Shown: one piece after another, positions 58,729-64,000 of the stretch
How the letters are laid out: every line of letters starts with the position of its first letter
Numbering within the stretch: position 1 is the stretch's first letter
Origin: Parelaphostrongylus tenuis
Lineage: Eukaryota; Nematoda; Chromadorea; Rhabditida; Metastrongylidae
DNA length: 64,000 nt
Reading direction: 5' to 3'
Assembly (NCBI GenBank): GCA_019055375.1
Contig: JAHQIW010003622.1
Span: 124,001-188,000 of the forward strand
Made by a program: the position numbers and the translations under genes
The notes under the pieces: model-generated
The model's input: only the letters and a program-made list of their open reading frames with translations
The model's database searches: none
Told to the model about the DNA's origin: nothing

Positions 58729-61700
58729 GATCACCTGTATCACCTGTCGTCCCGTTGATCGTCGAGTGACTCGAGCGAGTACCAGTAACTCTTCCATTTT
58801 TCCCTATCGCGTGCTAGATTAGCCCAGTGGGTCCTCCTCGCTCTAGGAAATCGCTGAGCATCATATCTTTCTTCCATCGCTTTCGTGAAGAAATCGGACC
58901 AACGAGTCAGTGGTCTTCCTTTAGAGCGCTTGACGTCCCGAGGAATCCAATCGGTAACGGCTCTCGTCCATCGGTTGTCATTGAAGCGCATCACGTGTCC
59001 AGTCGACCTTATTTTCGATATCCTGGCTGTAGAACGGCGTCTCTGATTTTCGATCGTTGAAGTAGGTCGGGACTTCGGATCCTTTCTCTCATTTGCGAGA
59101 TACGGGATACTCCTAGCATCGACCATTCGACTGCGCGTTCGATAAGGGCAAGTGATCTTTCATCCTACTTATATAGCGACCAGGTTTCTGCTGCATACGT
59201 CAGGGCAGGAATAATTGTCGAGTCAAAAAGGTGGACACGGAGTCGTATGTTCTTTGTCCTCTTCACTACATCTTCGATGCTCTTGAACGTTCCCCAAACC
59301 GCTCGTTTTCTCCTGCTCAACTCTGGAGCTAGGTCGTTCATCATGTTGATTTCACGACCTAGATAGATGTAACTGGAGCATTCGGAAATTGTCGTTCCGT
59401 TGAGCGTGAACGGGGCATTAGAAACCCATCCGCTCCTCATGAACATTGTTTTCTTTAGATTCAGTTGAAGACCAATCTTTCCACAGGCGTTATCGAAATC
59501 GGTCAACATTCGTTCCGCTTGGCTGATGTTTGGTGTTATAGACGATATCGTCAGCAAAGCGAAGATGGTTTAATTGTCGACCGTCAATTTTCACTCCCAT
59601 TTCGTCCCATTCTAATGTTCGCATAACGTTCTGTAGGGTGGCAGTGAATAGTTTTGGCGAAATTGTATCGCCTTGTCAAACCCCTCTTCTTAAGTCAATG
59701 GTGATATTGTTGTAGAATGGAGATATTCTGGTCGCGAAATCTTTATAAAGCTCACGAAGGATCATTATGCACCGAGTAGGGACGCCCTGGTTACCCAGAG
59801 CCTCTATAACTGCTTCTGTTTCCACTGAACCAAAGGCTTTCTTCAGATCGATGAAAGTGAGACAGAGTGGTTGTTTGTACTCTCGTGAAACTCAGTGAGT
59901 CTTGTAATCGTGTGGATGTGGTCTATGGTACTAAATCCTTTTTGCAACCCTGCTTGTTCCTATGGCCGTCTTCGTTCAGTGTTCTGTCAATCCTGTTTAG
60001 GATGACTCGAGTAAAGTGTTTATAGACAACGGACAGCAAGCGGATTGGGCGATAATTGCCTATGTCGTGAAGCTCTCCCTTTTTGAACAACAATACGGTC
60101 TTGCTGGTTTTCCATTGAATAGGGACCTTGCATTCTGACAGGTAGCGAGTGAAGAGCCGAGCCAGGGTGTTGATGAGAACTAGCGGCAGATTCTTCAGAT
60201 GTTCTGGTCTAATCCTGTCTGGACCGGGTGTTGTTCTGTTCTTCACCGACGATATAGCATGTCGGATTTCGGAAGGGAGGAGTGGTGGGACGACAAATTC
60301 GCCCTCTTTCAATTTATATGACGGTAAGAGGACATGGCTAGCAAAGAGATCTGAGTAGTATTCGCGGATGATTTTCTCCATAGCCCTTCTCGAAGCTGTA
60401 AGTGTCCCGTCAGGGTATCGGAGTGCAATCATCTTGGCCTTATAATTGGCGAAGCCTCGCTGGGCTTTGCGAATGCTCTTCCCAGCTTGCAACTTCTGCT
60501 ATAACTGCGGCTCTTCTCTCTTTGAAGTCTTCTTCAATCGCTTCTCTGCAGCGTTTCACAAGTTCAGACGTAAGGTTTCGGTTTCCTGCGGCTCGCGCGA
60601 TTCCACGTTGACGTATCAGCTCGAGTGTCTGCGGAGACAAAAGTCTCTTCGTGACCTTAGGACTCTTGGCTTTTATAGCGCTAGCGTGAGGATATTCAAC
60701 TAGTCGATAGTATTCCTCGTCGATGTCGTCGACAACGGTATCTTCCCAAGAGCCGACTGAAGATTTGAATACATCCCAGTTTATGGTAGTTGTGAGACTT
60801 CGTTTTTTGAAATTAGCGGCTTTCTCTCCTCTCGTCGAAAATCGGAACGTTGCGCGAAGCATGCGATGTTATGGTCCCGTGTAGAACTTAGGAACAACAG
60901 CGACGTCGGTCAGGCAAAACCTTCGATTTACTATGATGTGATCTATTTCGCAATGTTACTCTCCATTGGGAGAGTCTCACGTCCATCGCTGAGAAAGAGA
61001 CTTTTGGAATTTCGAGTTACCATGAATGGTTTGGGTCGTCATGATAAACTCAGATAGCCTCTCACCCTGTTCAATGCATTCCGTGGGTCCCTAAGTGACG
61101 TTCTTCAGACGTTCTTCTAGGTCCAATTTTTGCGTTAAAATCTCCGACAATGACCTTGAAGAATGCATGTTCTCCTCTGAAGAATTTTTCGAGGTCCATA
61201 TAAAATACTTCGACTTCGTCTTCGTCATAGCTTGATGTTGGTGCGTAAGCAACGAAGATGGTCAAAGCCGGCATAGAACCACATCGTTTCAACCGTAATC
61301 GTCCGATACGGGTTGCTAGTTGTTCGAACGAATCAATGTTCACGGTCAACTTCGATTTGACGAGGACGTCAACGCCGCCGACACCTATGCGATCGCATGT
61401 ACCAAGGAACAGTTCTTCTCCGGTGTCATAAACAGCGTGAAAAGGATGGCGATTTCTCGTCTCAGTCAGGCCAATGATGTCGTTCCTTATTCTTCTTGCT
61501 TGAATCAATAGATCTTCTACAGCGGGTTGGTGAGCAAGGGTTCTTGCGTTGTAGGTACAGATCGTCATTTTAGTCCGTTTCGATCTTGGCAGCCTAGTTC
61601 GGCTCTGAGATTTTAGCGTCTCTCCGTACTCGTCCTACCTGGCGCTGCCGTGCCAGGAGCTCTTTCGGGGTCAGGGGAATGAGGCCCATATTTGTTACTG

Positions 61701-62075
61701 TTTTTGGCACTTTCATACCCAATGTATAGCTTGCCAGGCTCTAAACGTGGGTGCAGTGTACTCACGAGTAGGTTGCCAGTCTCTCTCGGAGGAGCGGGAG
61801 GAGCTTATTTGTTGGAGGCGACTCCTGACCGCCTCCCATGTACTTCCCAGCCGCTTGATTGCAGGCTTTTGGCCGACTTGACTCGTAGAAATAGAGTTTT
61901 TGTCAAGTCGGCGCTGCAGAAGCAGAGAGCTCGTTTCCTGAATCCACCTGCGTCTCTGGGAAGCACACGGTCGCTTTTGGTTCTCGTTTTATTTCCCTAT
62001 CCACCACCTGGGGACGCGCCATGTGCCCTCGCGACTAGCCGGGCCTGATCCTTTAAAGAGGGAGGTCCGTGCATT
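58729..62075 (-). mobile_element. RTE-type non-LTR retrotransposon, copy 2 (near full length, inactive)
   Basis: Same layout as the 37.3-40.7 kb copy. Leader: about 62075-61569. Endonuclease: 61568-61071, MTICTYNARTLAHQ at its start, then VAYAPTSSYDEDEVE and VGDFNAKIGPRR. Linker: 60862-60440. Reverse transcriptase: 60492-59923, with TTPGPDRIRPEHLK and NYRPIRLLSVVYK. FADD: 59547-59558. C-terminal: 59557-59165 and 59126-58740, with YLGREINMMNDLAPEL, then HVMRFNDNRWTRAVTDWIP. The 3' tail has two acaggtgat units. Frameshifts separate these blocks, one just after FADD where two bases are missing compared with the truncated plus-strand relative at 14.76 kb. Fewer defects than copy 1 suggest it is younger. 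Confidence 0.9.
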
Positions 62076-62084
62076 AGTCGATCC

Positions 62085-62655
62085 TCTGCAGCGCATTCTT
62101 ATACAAGTGTTCATGCGTTATAGGAGCAATTCGTCACTATGATACGTTCCAGTTTTGACAACCTAGTCTAGCTATGAGATTTTATCTCCTTCTCCGTACT
62201 CGAGCCATCCGACCCTGCCGTGCCGGGAGCTCTTCCCGGGTTAAGGTAATAAAGCTTTTTTTTACTGCCTTATCAATTGATACCTAACGTATAGCATTCT
62301 AGGCTTTGAACTCAGAGGCTGGGGACTGACGAGTAACTTGCCACTCTTTTCCAGAAGGGCGAGAAAAGTTTAGTTTGATGAATCCGACTTTTAACCGCCT
62401 CCCATGTAGTTCCCACCAACTTGATTGCAGTTTTTGGCTGTCTTCACTCGTAGAAATAGAGGTCTGTTAAATTGGTGCTGTATAAAGAGGAGACTCATTC
62501 CCTGAATCCACCTGCGTCTCTGGAAAGCACATGTCCCTCATTTTTTAGTTCGCGTTTTATTCTCAAATCCACCATCTGAGGCCGTGTCACGTACCCTCAC
62601 GACTCACCGGGCTCAGGACTCCTTTGAAGATGGAGATCCCTCAAAAAAAAGCAGA
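62085..62655 (-). mobile_element. Older RTE 5' leader, in tandem with copy 2
   Basis: It repeats the leader of copy 2 with heavy divergence and in the same orientation: ctccgtactcg at 62.19 kb, gccgtgccgggagctcttcc, aaccgcctcccatgtagttc, gaatccacctgcgtctctgg and tccaccatctgagg. It begins at the position of the endonuclease start codon and carries no coding part. It is either a remnant of the older element at 57.93-58.73 kb or a stand-alone leader. Confidence 0.75.
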
Positions 62656-63019
62656 AATGTACAAGAAACATCTCGGCGAATGAGTTCGACTAGTACCTTG
62701 AATGGTAAATACCACTCAACTACGCAACATGGACCACATTCAAGGTTGATGAACAAAATTGTCATCGTCGAACAGTCCCGAAGCGATATACCATGCTTTT
62801 AACTTCATTATCCGTCGTAGACTCAACAGAATGATATCTGGTCAGTAAAACGTCTTAAGGCTGCCCAACGATGTAATGAAGTTAGTAGTGTTCCAAAAAA
62901 ACCCGAGTGCAAATTTGTCGACCACTGAGGAATAAGCAAGCTTGCTAAGTCCACACAGCGGGGTTGAATGACTAGTCATTCAAAGCTTGCTAATATACCG
63001 ATTGAGGTGAAGTGATGTT
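62656..63019. other. No supported feature
   Basis: Nothing recognised. Confidence 0.4.
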
Positions 63020-63240
63020 CAAAACAATCGCGTCAGCAGGAACGCGAACTCGCATCTCACTCTATCCGGGAGCGCGTGCTTTATTCCGTTGCATTACTGA
63101 CGCCCGTTTTGCTCATCACTCTTTCTACGCTTCCTACCATGCTGCTTCGAGTCCCGTTTGACGAAAAAGTTTTGCATTTTACTTTACAGCAGTGAATATA
63201 TTTGTTACATAATACCACCGCTAGAAGCGATTGAAGAAAT
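63020..63240 (-). mobile_element. tRNA-derived SINE (family 2), second copy
   Basis: On minus, gggcgtcagtaatgcaacgg opens the tRNA-like part and gcgagttcgcgttcctgctg corresponds to box B. Compared with the 14.4-kb copy both boxes are mutated (box B ggttcgagtcc has become agttcgcgttc). The distal end (ataccaccgctagaagcgat) is well conserved. Confidence 0.55.
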
Positions 63241-64000
63241 AAATGAAAAAGGAATTCTACTCAAGTTTCATTGCAAGTTTTCTCAAACCAGTGCGTTGAA
63301 CACCTACTTTTTACTGCAGTGAAATATAACAACCATCAGCAAGCATACCATTTATACCCTAAAGTTAACAATTAGATTGTAATTTGTTATTGTAGCGCTA
63401 ACTATCCGTCAGATTTTCTGGCTACCGAAATTATCGTCTGTGGCAAAACATCGGCACATCCATAACGGCACCAAATCTAACGTTATCCCATGCAGTAATG
63501 AAGTAAATGATGTGTCGTTGTGAAAGCATTTAGAGATCTTCCTTTAACCACCACGGTAAACTAACGTCAATATCATAACTGTTCAAGGAACACACAACAG
63601 TTTTCGCGCTTCTCTTGAGTGATCCACGACTTCTTCTTCGCACCGATATATTTGAAATTTAGTTACAAAATCTCAGCTCGATAGCATTTTTCTTGGTCTG
63701 AGTATGCCTTTTGAAAGGAGTGTTTGGCCAAAGTGTTTTCCCTTAAAATATATTGAGATCTCACTGGAACCGACTGTGGCATTCAAATGTGTGAATGGAA
63801 TAGCGTATTACCTCTAATCAAAATGACTATTTGTAAATCTTTAGAAAAATTTTTGAGAAACGTCGTTAACAAATAGGAACGATGATGGGTTTTACATTAA
63901 TCAGGCATCACTATGAAATTGCTCGTGCTATGTAGAAGCAGTACAACTCACTTACAACTTTATCAAAAGTTTTTTTTTTGGTTTTGTCACACAGTAACTA
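63241..64000. other. No supported feature
   Basis: AT-rich. No frame above 60 codons. Nothing recognised. Confidence 0.45.

Overview
The window is AT-rich eukaryotic DNA, most plausibly from a strongylid (hookworm-like) nematode. Three signs point there. It carries RTE-type non-LTR retrotransposons of a kind I recall from hookworm genomes. The few recognisable split genes have very short introns (57-58 bp up to a few hundred) ending in TTTCAG/TTTTAG acceptors. It also holds tRNA-derived SINEs, mariner relics and many short palindromic elements. I see no operon, CRISPR array, rRNA or intact functional tRNA. The species call is an inference.

Most of the sequence is transposon debris. RTE elements occur as two near-full-length but frameshifted copies on the minus strand (about 37.3-40.7 kb and 58.7-62.1 kb), four truncated relics (14.76-15.57 kb on plus; 25.5-26.2, 44.9-45.8 and 57.9-58.7 kb on minus), and a separate older RTE leader at 62.1-62.65 kb. 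Other relics are two mariner transposase fragments (0.55-0.73 and 5.6-5.9 kb), a Penelope-like GIY-YIG domain (19.6-19.9 kb), two tRNA-derived SINE families (two copies with clear target-site duplications), several fold-back/MITE families, and a long-diverged repeat filling 6.8-10.4 kb and 42.1-44.05 kb.

Host-gene content is sparse and mostly broken. The clearest is a testis-specific-serine-kinase-like (TSSK) gene present in three same-strand, decaying copies (A 32.9-33.6, B 34.2-35.3, C 51.0-51.5 kb). Copy B has four exons with matching phases and the HRD, DFG and APE motifs, but an in-frame stop and a substituted catalytic-loop asparagine. Downstream of copies B and C lies a second homologous reading frame (about 90 codons) in which every length difference is a multiple of three. 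A degenerate C2H2 zinc-finger gene fragment sits at 27.6-27.8 kb. Five further weak gene candidates (1.2-1.8, 2.5-2.95, 18.8-19.5, 20.3-20.6 and 21.1 kb) are unidentified.

A 1.5-kb segment is directly duplicated (21.67-23.19 and 28.82-30.33 kb) around the zinc-finger, fold-back and RTE debris. I found no convincing new multi-gene system. The points most worth a second look are the decaying kinase family with its frame-conserved companion ORF, the exact 59-bp inverted repeat at 47.3-47.5 kb, and the module shared between the fold-back families.
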